From contig JAGDZP010000006.1 in NCBI GenBank assembly GCA_049115735.1, forward strand, positions 62,001 to 126,000: 64,000 nt of DNA. Direction: 5' to 3'. The translations under genes and the position numbers were made by a program. Below the pieces are notes generated by a model that saw only the letters and a list, made by a program, of their open reading frames with translations, was not told the origin of the DNA and searched no databases. The stretch is from CAXBNB01 sp049115735. Its GTDB lineage: Bacteria; Bacteroidota; Bacteroidia; Cytophagales; Cyclobacteriaceae. Positions 28,301 to 43,300 of this stretch are shown piece by piece (within the stretch, counting starts at the first letter, position 1; every line of letters starts with the position of its first letter).

Positions 28301-31300
28301 CGAATAAACAATCCTAGTTCCGGCAGCAGCCATTTCTACCCATTGGGGACCGGATCGGTTTACACCCCAATTGTAGTAACATCAAACCACACATCCGGAG
28401 CAAGTCCATATATTGAAACTACCACAACGGCTCTCGAAGAGCCTAATGTTATCACATCTGGAGTTTCTTTAAACAAGTATTGGACTGTTAATTCCAGTGA
28501 TCTTAGCATTTCCAGCGCCACGATTACAATGACTTATGATGATTCCGAAATAAACGGTAGCGAGGCAATCTATTTGCCTGCTTACTATTCTACGGAATGG
28601 AATACGGGTTCTGTATCAGATGTGACCGAAGCTTCCAATACTGCTGTTTATACGCATGCGGCTGTTTCCGAATTTAATGGAAATTATACTACAGGTCAGA
28701 TTTTGGCCTTTGGTGATCCGTTCACCACCACCTGGTCTACGACCGATGGAACAATTACCATCCCAACGAAATCTGGAGAAACCTATAATTACGATATCAT
28801 CTGGACGAACCTTACAAATGCCACACAAGGTGATGGAAGCATAACTGGGCAAACAGGAGATTACACAATTACAGGACTTAATAATGCGGATGTCTACCAG
28901 ATAGAAATCTCTGGCAACTTTTCAGCCATCCAATTTGCCAATGGCTCGGAAAAGGATAAAATCCTCACTGTAGAACAATGGGGAGATCAGGTCTGGACCT
29001 CATTCCTAAATGCCTTCTATGGATGCACCAATTTGTCCATTCCAGCCACCGACGCTCCTGATCTTTCCATTGTTACAGACATGGGCGCCATGTTCCATTC
29101 AGCCAGTTCATTCAATAGTCCAATCAATCACTGGGATGTAAGCAATGTGGAAGACTTCAGCAACATGTTTAGGAGCGCAAATTCATTTAACCAGCCTTTG
29201 ACTGGTTGGACTCCAACAAGTGCCATTAACATGAGCTTCATGTTCTATTTCAATGACGCATTCAATCAGCCTATTGATTCATGGAATGTTTCATCCGTCC
29301 AAACTATGGCAAGCATGTTTGCGCGTACCTCCTCATTTAATCAAGATCTTAACAGCTGGGTTCTTACTGAAGTAACTTCAGTTAATGCCATGTTTGAGAA
29401 CGCAACAGCTTTCAACGGCCAAGTGGACGGTTGGACGTTTACAAAACTTAATGATCTGCGATTTATGTTTTCTGGAGCGACCAGCTTTAATCAGGCCGTT
29501 GAAAGCTGGGATGTGTCCACTGTCACCGATATGCGCAACATGTTTTTTGGAGCAACAGCGTTCAATCAGCCACTAAACGGATGGGGAACTAAGACCTCTT
29601 TGGTAGAGGATATGAGAAACATGTTCCGTGAAGCGACTTCTTTTAATCAACCTCTAGATGCTTGGGACGTATCCGGTGTACAATTCATGACTGACATGTT
29701 CAGAGGTGCCACTGTCTTTAATCAAAATCTGAATACCTGGTCACCTTCAAGTTGTACGACTATAAATGGTATGTTCCAGGCAGCATCAGCATTCAATGGC
29801 TCTCTGGATGGTTGGGGTGTGAATACCCTTTTGATTAGTGATATGCGCCATGTGTTTTATAACGCTTCCGCTTTTAATCAGCCATTGAACAGCTGGCGCG
29901 TTGATAATGTCTCTCTGATGAGTAATATGTTCTTTGGAGCCAGTAGTTTTGATCAGGATCTGAATAGTTGGAATACCGCTAAAGTCACCAACATGAGCGG
30001 AATGTTTCAGGGCGCTACTGCTTTTGATGGAGCTATAGATCTATGGGACGTGAGTTTGGTGCAGAACATGGGTACCATGTTCAGGGAAGCCACGTCCTTC
30101 AATCAACCTATTGGCAATTGGGGTGTAAAAACTGCAAATGTCGAACAAATGGGTAGTATGTTCTGGAATGCTGAATCCTTTAATCAACCTCTCGATAGCT
30201 GGGATGTGAGTAAAGTATGGACTATGGCTTCCATGTTTAGAAATTCAGATTCATTTAACCAGGATTTGTCCAGCTGGAATACATCTTCTGTAACAGGTAC
30301 ACTTGGCATGTATTATATGTTTGCTGCAGCAATTGCCTTCAATGGTGATATCACCACCTGGGATGTCTCAAATTGCCCTAGTTTTCAGGGTATGTTTCTC
30401 GGAGCAAGCTCTTTTAATCAAAATTTGGGGGCATGGGATATCTCAACTGCCAGTCGCATCCACTTTGGCGGTACCTCTATGTCAACAGCCAATTATGATG
30501 CAACATTAATTGGATGGTTGGATGACAATGGAGGAACAGAGACTATTCCAACAAATTTTACAATAACTGCGACTGGTGTGACCTATTGTGTAGCAGAATC
30601 GGCTCGAAACACTTTGGAAGTTTCGTTTGATTGGACAATTAACGATTCTGGGTTAGATTGTACTGATGCCTTTATTGTTACTAATACTTTAGATGCAGGC
30701 GAAGGATCACTGCGCTGGTGTGTGGACAATGCCAATAACGTTGTGGGAGCAAACACCATCACTTTTAGTGCTTCAATTTCCGGCGGTACAATTTCTCTTC
30801 AAAGTGAAATCACTATTTCATCAGGAAACGGAGACGGAACGGCTATTGATGGTGATATTGACGGAGATGATGTTCCTGATATAAGTATTATTCAGGGCGG
30901 GAGCAACCATGACGGAATCTTAATCAATGCCGCAAATTGTCAGATCAATTCCTTACACATGCAAGGATTTGTTGGAGTCCCGCGTGCGCCAATCAAGTTA
31001 GATGGCTCTTCGGCTACAGGCAATTCGATCATTGGTAATTACCTTGGTACGACTGCAGATGGAAATTCATCAGGATCCACCAACTACACTGGTATTGATA
31101 TTAGAAATGGAGCAAATGGTAACTTCATTGGTGACGGCACATCGGCCAATCGAAATATAATCGGAAATGCCAGCTTTGGGGTGAGAATAAATGGCTCAGA
31201 CAATACAACCATATCCGGAAACCTGATTGGAATCAGTCTGAACGGTACTGATATCGGAAGTTCAAGGGGTATTGATGCTTTCAATGCCGATGGAACAGTT

Positions 31301-34300
31301 GTTGGGGCAATTGGTACTGAACCTAATGTTATATCAAACAATAGCGATGCGGGTATTTTGCTCAATCAATCTCAGAATACGGTGATCATGAACAACATCA
31401 TCGGTTTGGACGCGACAGGGGCTCTTGATCATGGAAATAAGATCGGTATTAATATCACTAATGGCAGTACTTCCTGCCAAATTGGTCAAGCAATTTCTGG
31501 GGCAGGGAATGTCGTTTCTGGCAACACTCAACAAGGAATTTATATTGATGATTCTAATGATGCGGTTGTCGTAGGCAATATCATTGGTCTTGGATTGGAT
31601 GGAGATACAGCCATTCCAAATGGAACCAGTGGCCCTCCAAATATTCATATCGATGGAACATCGTCAGGGACCAACATTGGGGATGGAAGTGTATTGGGAA
31701 GAAATGTGATATCCGGTGGCAATGGTATTGGCATCCTGATCACTACTGGTCCAACGGCCGTTCAGGGTAATTATATCGGAACTAATGCCGCAGGTTCAGC
31801 AGACCGTGGAAATGGAGGCGCAGGAATTTCCCTAACTGGCGGCTCAGGAACGATAGGAGGAAAAAACGTTGGGGAAGGTAATGTGATCTCAGGTAACTCC
31901 TATGGTATCGGTATTAGCATCGGGGGCTATGATATTTTCGGCAATTACATTGGGACCAACGCAGATGGTGATACTGCAATTCCAAATGATAATTCTGGAA
32001 TTAGGTTAAGCGTAGGTAGTGGTACCCATATTGGTGATGGTTCTGCTGCAGGGCGCAACGTGATTTCTGGAAATACGAACTCAGGAATCCTTGTTGAAAA
32101 TGCTTCTACTACAGGTAATTTCATTTCTGGTAACTACATTGGACTTCAGGCAGATGGTTCAAGCGCTTTGGGCAATTCAGATGATGGGATTTTGATTGAA
32201 AGTCAGGCAAACGGCAATGCAATTACGCTGAATGCTATAGCTTACAATTCTGATAATGGCGTTGAAATCGGTGAAGTTGGGGTTTCAGGAATTGATCAGA
32301 ATACACTTTCTCAAAATTCTATCTATGAAAATATTGGACAGGGGATCTTGTTGGTCAACGGTGCAAATAATGGCTTAACACCACCTACTATTACAACAGT
32401 GACTGCCACAGAGATTTCGGGTACAGGAATTAATGGTCATACCATTGAGGCATTTGTGGATAATACATCATCCACTCCGCAAGGAGAATTTTATTTAGGA
32501 AGCACAATCGTTTCAGGTGGTGTGTGGTCCATGACTGGCACATTTACAACATCTGATACTTTTACGGCAACAACAAGGGATGCCGATGGCAATACATCTG
32601 AGTTTACCGTTTTAGCAGGAGCCTCTCCTGAAATTTCAGTTTATCAGGGCATGGATAGTGGTGGTGCTGAGATATTCATATTGGGTGCTGCGGATATCGG
32701 GACTGAAATACTTGGGAACAATATAATTCAGAATTTTGCCATAGAAAATACTGGGTCTACTACATTGGCTATAACTGATATTCAAAGTGACACGCCTGGA
32801 TTTTCAGTAACCAATTCTATAACGGAAGTTGCACCAGGAGCAACAGAGACCTTTAGTGTAACAATGTCAGGAAGCTCAGTTGGACCTCTCACCGGTACCA
32901 TTTCAATAGATAATGATGATCCAAACGAAAACCCATATGATTTTACTATTTCTGGTGAAATATTGGATCCATTTATTGTCACAAACACAAACGATTCAGG
33001 TGATGGTTCTTTAAGGTGGGCAATTGATAATGCCAATGCCAATGCGGATGCAAATACGATAACCTTTAATATTCCCAATTCTGATCCTAATTTTTTCAGC
33101 AATACTGTAACAGGAGATGAAACCTGGACGATTACTCCGGTCACGCCGTTTCCAAATATCACCCAGGATGTCATTCTGGATGCTACTACCCAACCTGGTT
33201 CAGGAGATCACAAAATTATTATGGATGGGTCGAACGGAATCGCTGCTGGATTGTATATACCCTCTGGTCGTATAGAAATCTATGGATTTTATTTCACGAA
33301 TTATACAAATGCTCTTAGTTTCTATGATCACGGGCCTAATACTTCGATCGTTGGAGGGGTCGGAAAAGGAAATGTTCTGGTTAATTGTGTAAATGGCATT
33401 AAAGCCGTTTTCACTGATCAACTCATCATTCAAGGTAATTACATTGGTACAGATACTTATGGAAATACAGGCCTTGGTAACACAACGGGGATCTCTTCGC
33501 AGACAGGATCAAACACCCATACCATCGGTGGTGGTAATCCAGGTGAAGGAAACGTTATTTCAGGAAACTCCACAGGAATTGGTACGAATGGTGCTAGCTC
33601 ATCAATAATTCAGGGAAATTATATTGGTACGGATCCGACAGGAATGGTAGCCATTGCTAACGGTGTTGGAGTTCTTCTAAATAGTGCAAGTGGAAGTCAA
33701 ATTATAAATAATTTAATCTCGGGAAACACAGGAAATGGAGCTTCAATAATTGCTAGTGATGGAGTAATTATTCAGGGTAATTCTATTGGCGCCAACGTAA
33801 ATGGTAATATGCCCTTGGCCAACAATATTGGTATTCAAACTTCTGGTGGGTCACCAAATGGTACAATAGGAGGGCTGAATGCAGGCGAGGCTAATATTAT
33901 AGCCTACAATACAATCAGAGGGATTGACCTGGTAGGTGCAGGAGATATTAATAACGCCATCATTGGTAATCAAATTTTCTGCAATGGATTCGGAATTGAT
34001 CTCAGAGGAGGCAATAACAACATCCAACCACCGATAATTACCGGAATAACAACGAACTCAGTGAGTGGAATTGGTGTGAACAGTGAGACCATCCATGTAT
34101 ATAGAGACAACTCAGGTTGTACACCCACCGAAGGACAAGGCCAGGAATACTTGGGTACGACCACAGTCTCCGGTGGAGTTTGGGAAGTTTCGGGACTTTC
34201 CATAGTTGTTGGATTTGATTTGATTACAGCTACTGCTACCAGCGGTACTGATGGAACATCTGAATTTACAGATCAAAATCCCTATGTGGTGACGAATACC

Positions 34301-37300
34301 AACGATTCAGGAGAAGGCTCTCTTCGCTGGACTATTGATAATGCCAACAATGCTGTGGGTGCTAATACCATTACATTCGATATCCCGACTTCTGACCTTA
34401 ACTATAATGGAAATCCAGCCAATGCCCGTTGGACGATTACTGTGCTGTCTGATTTACCCATAATAAGCGAGGAGCTTGTGCTTGATGGTACTTCTCAACC
34501 GGGTGTCGGGGACTATAAAATTAACATCAATGGACAAGGGTCATTAAGGTTCGGTTTTGAAGCGCAAGCGCGAATTGAGGTGTATGGTATGTTTATGGAA
34601 GGTTTTTCATTAAATGGGTCATCGGCAGCCATTTATTGTACAACAGGATCAGATAATTCCATAATCGGAAGCCCAGGAAAAGGCAATTTATTCAACAATA
34701 ATTTTTACGGAATTTGGGCATGGAAAACGGGGATTATCATACAAAGTAACCTGTTTGGTACAGATGAAACGGGAACGATTGCAGTTCCAAATAATAGTGG
34801 TATGTACTTTTCTGGTGGGGCTGATAATATATTGGTCGGTGGCGCTGCAGCTAGTGAGCGAAATCTCATAAGTGGAAACGCAGGTCACGGCGTATTTATC
34901 AGTTCAGATGGCAACACGATTACAGTTGAAAACAATTACATCGGTACAGATATTACAGGCACGATTGCTCTACCAAATGGTATTGGTGTTTATACACGCG
35001 GTGCGAATACAATTATTGACAATGTTATTTCAGGTAATAATGACATTGGTATTTTATCTGCTGTATCGAACGGCACTATTATTCAAGGAAATTATATCGG
35101 AGTTGACAAAGATGGCACATTGCCATTGTCCAATGCAGTTGGAATTGAAAGTAGCACAGAAATGGACAACATTCTGATAGGTGGTACTGGACTAGGGGAA
35201 GGGAACATAATAGCCCATAACACCGAACAAGGTATTTTCATTAAGAATGCCTCTGCTGAATTCAATCAAATTATTGGCAATAGTATCTATTGTAACGGCC
35301 AGAGGAATATTGATTTGAATTTTTCCGTTCCACTACAAATAGGAAATGACGAAAAGGCAGCTCCAATCATCACTTCTGTAGTAGATGGTACTATAAGTGG
35401 TACAGCAACAGACGGTGATGTTATCCATGTCTATCGGGACAACTCAGGCTGTGTTCCGATAGGTGCTGATGAATACCTTGGAAACACCACCGTGGTAGGC
35501 GGTGTATGGTCGTTTAATGATGGATCCATTCTAGCTACAGACCAAATGAATGCTACCGCCACCGATGGAAGTGGTAATACGAGCCAGTTTGCTGTAGATT
35601 TCCCTGACGATTGGTTTACTGTTGTCAACACCTTGGACGCTGGGGTGGGCTCGCTGAGGCGGGCCATTATCAGGGCCAATAGTCAAACCCTTTCCGGTCC
35701 TATTGATTTTAATATACCGGGAGTCGGGCCTTGGGTTATTAGCATGTCCACTACTTTGCCCGCATTAACCATGAACAATGTAGTGATTGATGGCACAACT
35801 CAACCCACCTGGGACATGGATGCGGGTCTGATGGTGACTATTGACGGCAGTAACTTGACAGGTACCGATGATGGTATATCCATTAATGCCTTGGATGTAG
35901 GGATTTATGGATTGCAGGTGTCTAACTTCCCAAGGTATGGCATTCTAGTAAATGTATTTGCCACCAATGCTACTATTGGTAGCGCTAGCAAGGGTAATGT
36001 TGTCAATGGTAATGGTGGCGTAGGAGTGGGAATAGGATGGGGTGGCGGCATTATTTCTGGCAATAGGATTGGTACTAATGCCCAGGGAACGATGGCCAAG
36101 CCTAATGCCACGGGAATTGCCCCTGCTAGTGGAACGATTATTACGGATAACCTGATCTCGGGAAATACCGGCAATGCTATTGGCATTGGAGGTCTTGGTA
36201 GCAATACGCAAATTATTGATAATTATATTGGTACTGATGTCACAGGTAATGCCGCATTACCCAATAATGTAGGAATTAGTATGGTGACAACTGGTTCGAG
36301 CCCAATCAGAGGAAACGTAATATCTGGAAATACTACCTATGGGATCTTGTTTTCTGGCAATGCAGATAATATTGTTCAAGACAATAAAATTGGTATTGGT
36401 GCTGATGGGATTACTCCTGTTGGTAATGGAGTAGGTGTTTACACTTGGGCCAGCAACAGTACTAACAGCCATATTATTGGAGGAACAGGTGTAAATGAGG
36501 CTAATATTATTGCACATAATGTAAATCAAGGAGTTCTGATTGAAGGAGCTAATCATGATTTCAATCAAATTATTGGAAATCAAATTTTCTGTAATGGAGA
36601 TAAGGGAATTGACTTGAATGGTGTCGGTAATAATAATATTCAACCTCCAACCATAACAGGAGTTACCACTTCATCTGTAGAAGGTGAAGGGATAAATGGT
36701 CATACTGTGCACCTATATAAAGACGATTCTGGTTGCGACCCTGCCCAGGGTCAGGAATACCTGGGAATGGCCACTGTAGATGGAGGTGGGATCTGGAAGG
36801 TAAATGGACTGAGCATTGATCCCACTATCGATGTAATCACAGTTACAGCCACTACTAACACAAGTGGAACTTCAGAGTTTTCAGCAGTCCCATTGGCGCC
36901 AGGGGATTTATTTACACAGGAAATATCTTCCACTCAAATTGACTTGACCTGGCGAGATAATTCTAATGATGAAACTGGCTTTACGATAGAAAGGGCAACA
37001 GATTATGGCTTTACCCAAAATGTCATTACTTATGATATTGGCTCCAATGCAGGCGCTACGGGTACTTTTTCCAACACAACCACACTCAATCCAGAAACTG
37101 CATATTTCTATCGAGTGAAGGCAACTAATGCTGGAGGAAGTTCAGGCTATTCAAATATCAAGGCTGGAACTACGGTTACTCAACCTGGCAATGCCCTATC
37201 CTTCCTTGGTGATTTGGCCGTAGATCAGATCAATGGTTTGGTCAATAATGTGATAATTCCGGATGCTCCGGCATTTGACATCACTGATAACTTTACCTTG

Positions 37301-40300
37301 GAGGCTTGGATAAAAACTTCCGTAAACAAAACACAAGGGGTAATCACCAATATGGGTGGAACCGGAGCATTTGGTTATCGAATGCTGGTGAATGGAGAAA
37401 ATGTGGTTTTCCAATATGTTGGCCTGGGAGGCCTTCAAAGCTCCCTGAGTTTATCTCTAAACGGTTCGATTAAGGTAAATGATGACACATGGCACCATGT
37501 GTCAGTAGTAAGAGATGGCCTTGACTTGAAACTCTACGTTGATGGCGTATTGGATGATAACCAAATGGTTAATGTTCAAATAGATGATGGGGTAGGTGAC
37601 ATTGAGATTGGTTCGATATGGCATGGTACAGGACGAAATTTGTGGGATGGTCAGATCGATGAAGTGCGTTTTTGGAATGTGTCCCGCACCCAAGCCGATA
37701 TCATCTCAACTATGGAGACACCATTAGATGGTGATGAAGCAGGGCTTATGGCTTATTACCGATTTGATCAAGGTATTGGCTATGGCGACAATACCACACC
37801 TGCGGTGAATATACTTCCAGATAGAAGTCAAAATCAAAACGATGGTTTGTTGAATTCCTCCTATGAGTTGAATAACATCATTTCTAATTGGGTAACGTCC
37901 ACTGCGTTTGCTGTACCAAGAATTCGAAATACAACGTTCGCTACGAACACCGATTTTGTAGCCAATTGGGTCCCGGTTGCAGGCGCAACCGATCATTTTT
38001 TGGACGTAGATGATGATCCAGATTTTAGCTCTCCGATAGTTTCAGGTTTGAGCTTAGGGAATTCTGGGTCTCAAACGGTCACGGTCCCGCTAACCACTAG
38101 CACGGATTATTATTACCGATTGAGGGCGAATGCAGGTCAGTATTCAGATTCGTTTGAATTTAAGAAAGACCCTGGAAATGCGTTAAGCTTTCATGCAGGA
38201 GCAAATACTCGTGTGAATGTTCCATTACAAGCTGCGGTAGTCAATTTACCAGCATCTTCCGTTGAAGCTTGGTTCAAAGTTGATGCCATTGGTGGGGTTC
38301 ATTCGATCTATTCTGAGGATCATAATTTCGCAGCTAGTTATCAACTCTCCCTGGCGGGGGATGTTGTCCAGTTTAGGTATGTGAATGCGGCCAATACGGA
38401 GGGGTCATTTGCCACGGGAACCACTCGAATCGTCCCTGGTGTTTGGTATCACACGGCGGGTGTGTACCAATCAGGGGTAGGAACCAAAGTGTATCTTAAT
38501 GGGCAGCTAGATGGATCTGATACCGATATCGGATCTTCAGGTCAGGCGGTTAGTATTAATATTGGTCGATTAGTAAATGGAGGGCCAGATAACTTCACAG
38601 GTCAATTGGATGAAATCAGAGTTTGGACTAAAGCGCTGACAGACGCTGAAGTTCTGGCCAGTTTCAATCATACAATTACAGAAGATGATGACCTGAGGTT
38701 ATACTACCGTTTCGATGAGGGAATTCCGGGTGGGAACAATACCGCAGAAACCGTGATTTCAGATCTATCAGGTAATAGTTATGATGCGAATTTTGCCTCT
38801 GGATTTGTTAAAACTGGTACAATAGCTAACTACGTGCTTTCTGGAGCATTTTCTCCTGTAGCTCCATCAAATTTGATCACCACCGAAGTATCTGTTTCTC
38901 AGATCAACCTTTCCTGGGACGATAACTCAACAGATGAAACAGATTTTTTAATAGATCGAGCAACGGACGTGGGTTTCAGTCAAAATCTGCAAACATTCAA
39001 TGCCGGCGGTGTTAATGCCAATTCCTATTCAGACATGGCGGTGGCCTCAGAAACTGCCTATTTCTATCGAGTAAGAGCGACCAATTCTTCCGGAGAATCT
39101 GCAAACTCTAACATTAAAGTAGGGACTACAATTACTCCACCGGGTAATGCCCTTGATTTTGACGGTATTGATAATTATATAGTTATATCAGAGTCTACTG
39201 AACTCGATTTTCAAACCGGTGATAGTTTTAGCATGGAGGCTTGGGTAAAAACTACTAACAATTCCTCACCTATGTTTATTGCGGGTAAACATCTTGCTGG
39301 GTCGTATAATGGATATTATTTCATAATGAATGGAACGGATGCAGCATATTGTAATACTCCAGGGCACATCAATTTTTACGTAGCTTCAGGAACGGCAAGT
39401 GATGCTTGCAGTGATGTTGACATTAGTGATGGCTTATGGCATCACATCGCTGGTACATACGATAATGACCTTAATCAGGTGAAACTTTATGTTGATGGAG
39501 TCCTCCAAAGTGATATTGGACAAAGGGATGGTGGGTTGGATAATGCACAAGATTTTACAATTGGAGACTTGCCAGGTACAAACCTCCAATTTGATGGTGA
39601 AATTGATGAGTTGCGAATCTGGGATGATGTCAGAATGGAATCAGAGATTCAGTCTAATCAGTTTACTACCCTAGAAGGCAATGAAGAAGGTCTGGAGGCC
39701 TATTACCGGTTTGATCTGGGTATTCCTTCTGGGAATAACATATCCCCATCAGTACATGTTCTGATGGATAGGAGCAACAACATTCATGATGGCTTGCTCA
39801 CCAATTTCGATCTTACTAGTTCAAGCTCCAATTGGGTAGACTCTGATGCTATGTTGCCATTAGCACCAACAAACCTGTTGACAACTGAAGTTTCAGATGG
39901 TCAAATTGACTTGGTTTGGGATGATAATTCTTTCGGTGAAGATGGTTTTACTATCGAGAGATCCACCGACTATGGCTTTACCCAAAATGTAGAGACCTAC
40001 GATATTGGTTCCAACTCAGGAAATACAGGAACTTTCTCCAATACCAACACCCTTGCTGAAACAGCCTATTTCTATAGGGTAAAAGCGACCAATGCCATTG
40101 GCGATTCGGATTATTCAAATATTAAAGCAGGGACAACCATTACTCCTCCGGGAAATGGGTTGGATTTTGATGGAATCAATGATATTGTGAATTGTGGAAA
40201 CCCAGCTGAACTCTTAATAACAGACGATATCACCGTCGAAGCTTGGGTGAATTGGGCCGGAAATACTACAGGTAATAATCACAACATTATAGGTCGCTCT

Positions 40301-43300
40301 TCATCAGGAGAGTCTGAATCAGACAATATCCTCTATTTGTTGACAATTGAAACGGACGGTCAGATCCAATTCTATTTCGAACATGGAAGTGGTAACGATA
40401 ATTTCTTTACGTCTACTGAAATTATCGAGTCTGGCGTCTGGACGCACGTTGCAGCTGTTCGCGATGCGACATTAAATACAGTTACGATTTACGTGAACGG
40501 ACTACCCTCCACCATTCAACAAGGTTCCACTTATACTAATGATGCTTCGGGGGGAACCAATATTAATCAATTGGTCCGATTAGGATCACGACAAGGAGCA
40601 TCACGGCATTTTGATGGACAAATGGATGAACTAAGGGTTTGGAACGTAACTCGTAGTGAGACAGAAATTAAGAATACTATTTACACTCCACTCGCTGGTG
40701 ATGAATTTGGTTTGCAGGCCTATTATCGATTCGATCAAGGTATTGCCAATGGTGACAACAACTCTCCGGTGACAGTCAATGTGTTACCAGATAGAAGTAC
40801 AAATCAAAATGATGGAGCTTTGAGCGGTTTTACGTTAAGCGGGAATAGTTCCAACTGGGTAGATGGTGTCAGCCTAAATCAACCTACTAACCTATTGGTA
40901 GATGCTACTTATGGACTCAATAGTCCTGAGGTAGTGTTGACCTGGGATGATAACACCAATTTAGAAACAGATTACCAAATAGAACGGGCCACCAATTCCT
41001 CGTTTTCTGCAGGTTTACAGACCTTTACCTTGGGAGGTGTTAATGCTGGAACTGTATCTACCTATACCGACAACACAGTAGCAAATGGTACACTTTATTT
41101 CTACAGGGTAAAAGCTATAGGAGGTAGTTTTGGTTCTGATTATTCCAATACCATTACAGCCGTTCCTGTGTTAGAAGCAGGAAATGCTGCTTCTTTTGAT
41201 GGGGTGAATGATTTTGTGGATGTTGATCCAACGATTCAAAATAGAACCGAATATACTTTTACTTGCTGGTTTAAGTCAGGTGGTGGAGGATACTTGTATA
41301 CAGAAGGGGCACCAGCAGCACTCCTGACAGTGGCTACATTTCCAAGTTGGAGTTTTGTGAACTTTGGAGTCTATAGTTCTGGTGATGGTCCGTGGCAATA
41401 TGCCGGTTCTACAGGTAGCATAATTAAGGATGGTTGGAACTTCTATGCCATTAGCGTCACAGGTGCTACCCCTACTGGGGGCACGGCAACAATTATTCTG
41501 AATAATGAATCTCGAACCCGAGACCTGCATCAACTAAATTATGGACAAGCAGTAGACGAAGCTGTTTTCGGACGGAATGTTGGAAGTGCTTTGGGTAGCC
41601 AGCCTGATACGCCTTATACGGGGGAAATAGACGAGTCTGCAACATTTTCCAGAGCTTTGAGTGAAGCGGAAATGTTTGCCCTTCGAGATTCGGGAATACC
41701 ATCAGATCATCCGGATTTGCTGAGTCTTTGGCACTTTGACGAATCAAACTCATCCTCAATAGTTTATGATGCTTCAGGCAATGAAAATCATGGAACGAGA
41801 AACTCTGGAACGCAGCAGGTTACATCTGAGGCGTTACATCCTTTTGCACCGGAAAACTTCCAGGTAGTACCACAGGATGGGCAGGCGGAACTGCAGTGGG
41901 ATGAGAGTTTTGTAGATGATTTTAAGCAATACAATATTTCCTATAAACTTAATTCAGATGTTTCTTATACGACTACTACAGAGACTGATATAACTGCCAA
42001 TTCATTCACAATTACCGGATTGAGCAATAGCAGTCTTTATGATTTCAAAGTAAGTGCAACTGATGTGGTTGATCAGCTTGGTCCTGAGGGTGAAATTCAT
42101 GAAGTGCCAGAAGTTTTTGCTGGAAACGCGGCTTTTTTCGATGGAACAAACAGTTCAATTTCAGTTTCAGATAACAATATTTTTACGCGTTCCTCTGGAC
42201 TAACATTGGAAGCATGGATACGTCCTGATAACCTGAATAACTCGTTTCAGTTCCTTGCCGGAGTGAGTAGTGCATTTGGTATGCGAATAAATGACAACAA
42301 CGAATTAGAGGGTTTTGCGAATGATGGTGGTGGTACGGTTTTAACTTCTGAATCTGCTTCATTGCTTTCTGAAGGGAATTGGACACATGTGGCTATGACC
42401 TTCGACGGTACGGCAACATTGAGGCTTTACATCAATGGAAGTCAGGTACACGAAAATACACTAATGCGCGCTCCGCAAAATGCATCCGAACCATTTTGGA
42501 TGGGCAAGAATAATTCAAGTACAATTTTCTTTGATGGTCTGATGGATGAGGTACGACTTTGGGATCAGCAAATAGACCAGACTACTTTACAGTCGAATAT
42601 GTTCACTCCACTAAGAGGGGATGAGACCAACGTAGGTACATTCAATGCAAACCTTATTGGACTTTGGCATTTTGACGAGCCAGCAGGACACTCTACCGCC
42701 TATAGTACACCGTCCAATTTGTACGATGGTACTTTAGCGGGCAATGCTGACTTTGTGCTCTCCGGAGCTATGGTCGCATTGTCAGAAATATCTGTCTATG
42801 AAGGTACCGGAACTGGAGGAGCTGAAATTTTCGATGAACAAATTACTACCTATGATATTGGCTCTGCCCAAAGAACTAATAGTATAACCATGAATTTTAC
42901 CATCGAAAATACAGGTAATGTTCCTCTGGACATAACCAGTATTACAAGCTCAAATGCTCTGTTTAGTATTCCAATAGTCCCATCGACCGTTGCTGTTAAT
43001 GGAACAGAGGTGGTGTCAGTTACGCTCGATGCATCTTCCGTTGGGTCATTCAGCACTACCATATCAATAGTCAGTAATGATGATGATGAGGGCACCTTTA
43101 CTTTCCCAATATCGGGTCAAATCACCGAACTTATAATCGGAGGAGTGATCGAACAGGATTACAATGCACTTGTTGCTCTCTATATTGCTACCGATGGACC
43201 GAACTGGACAGACGATACTAATTGGCTTACCGCAAATCCGGTAAGTAGCTGGTTTGGCGTAGGAGTAACAGGTAATCGAGTAACTTTTGTAGGCTTAACG

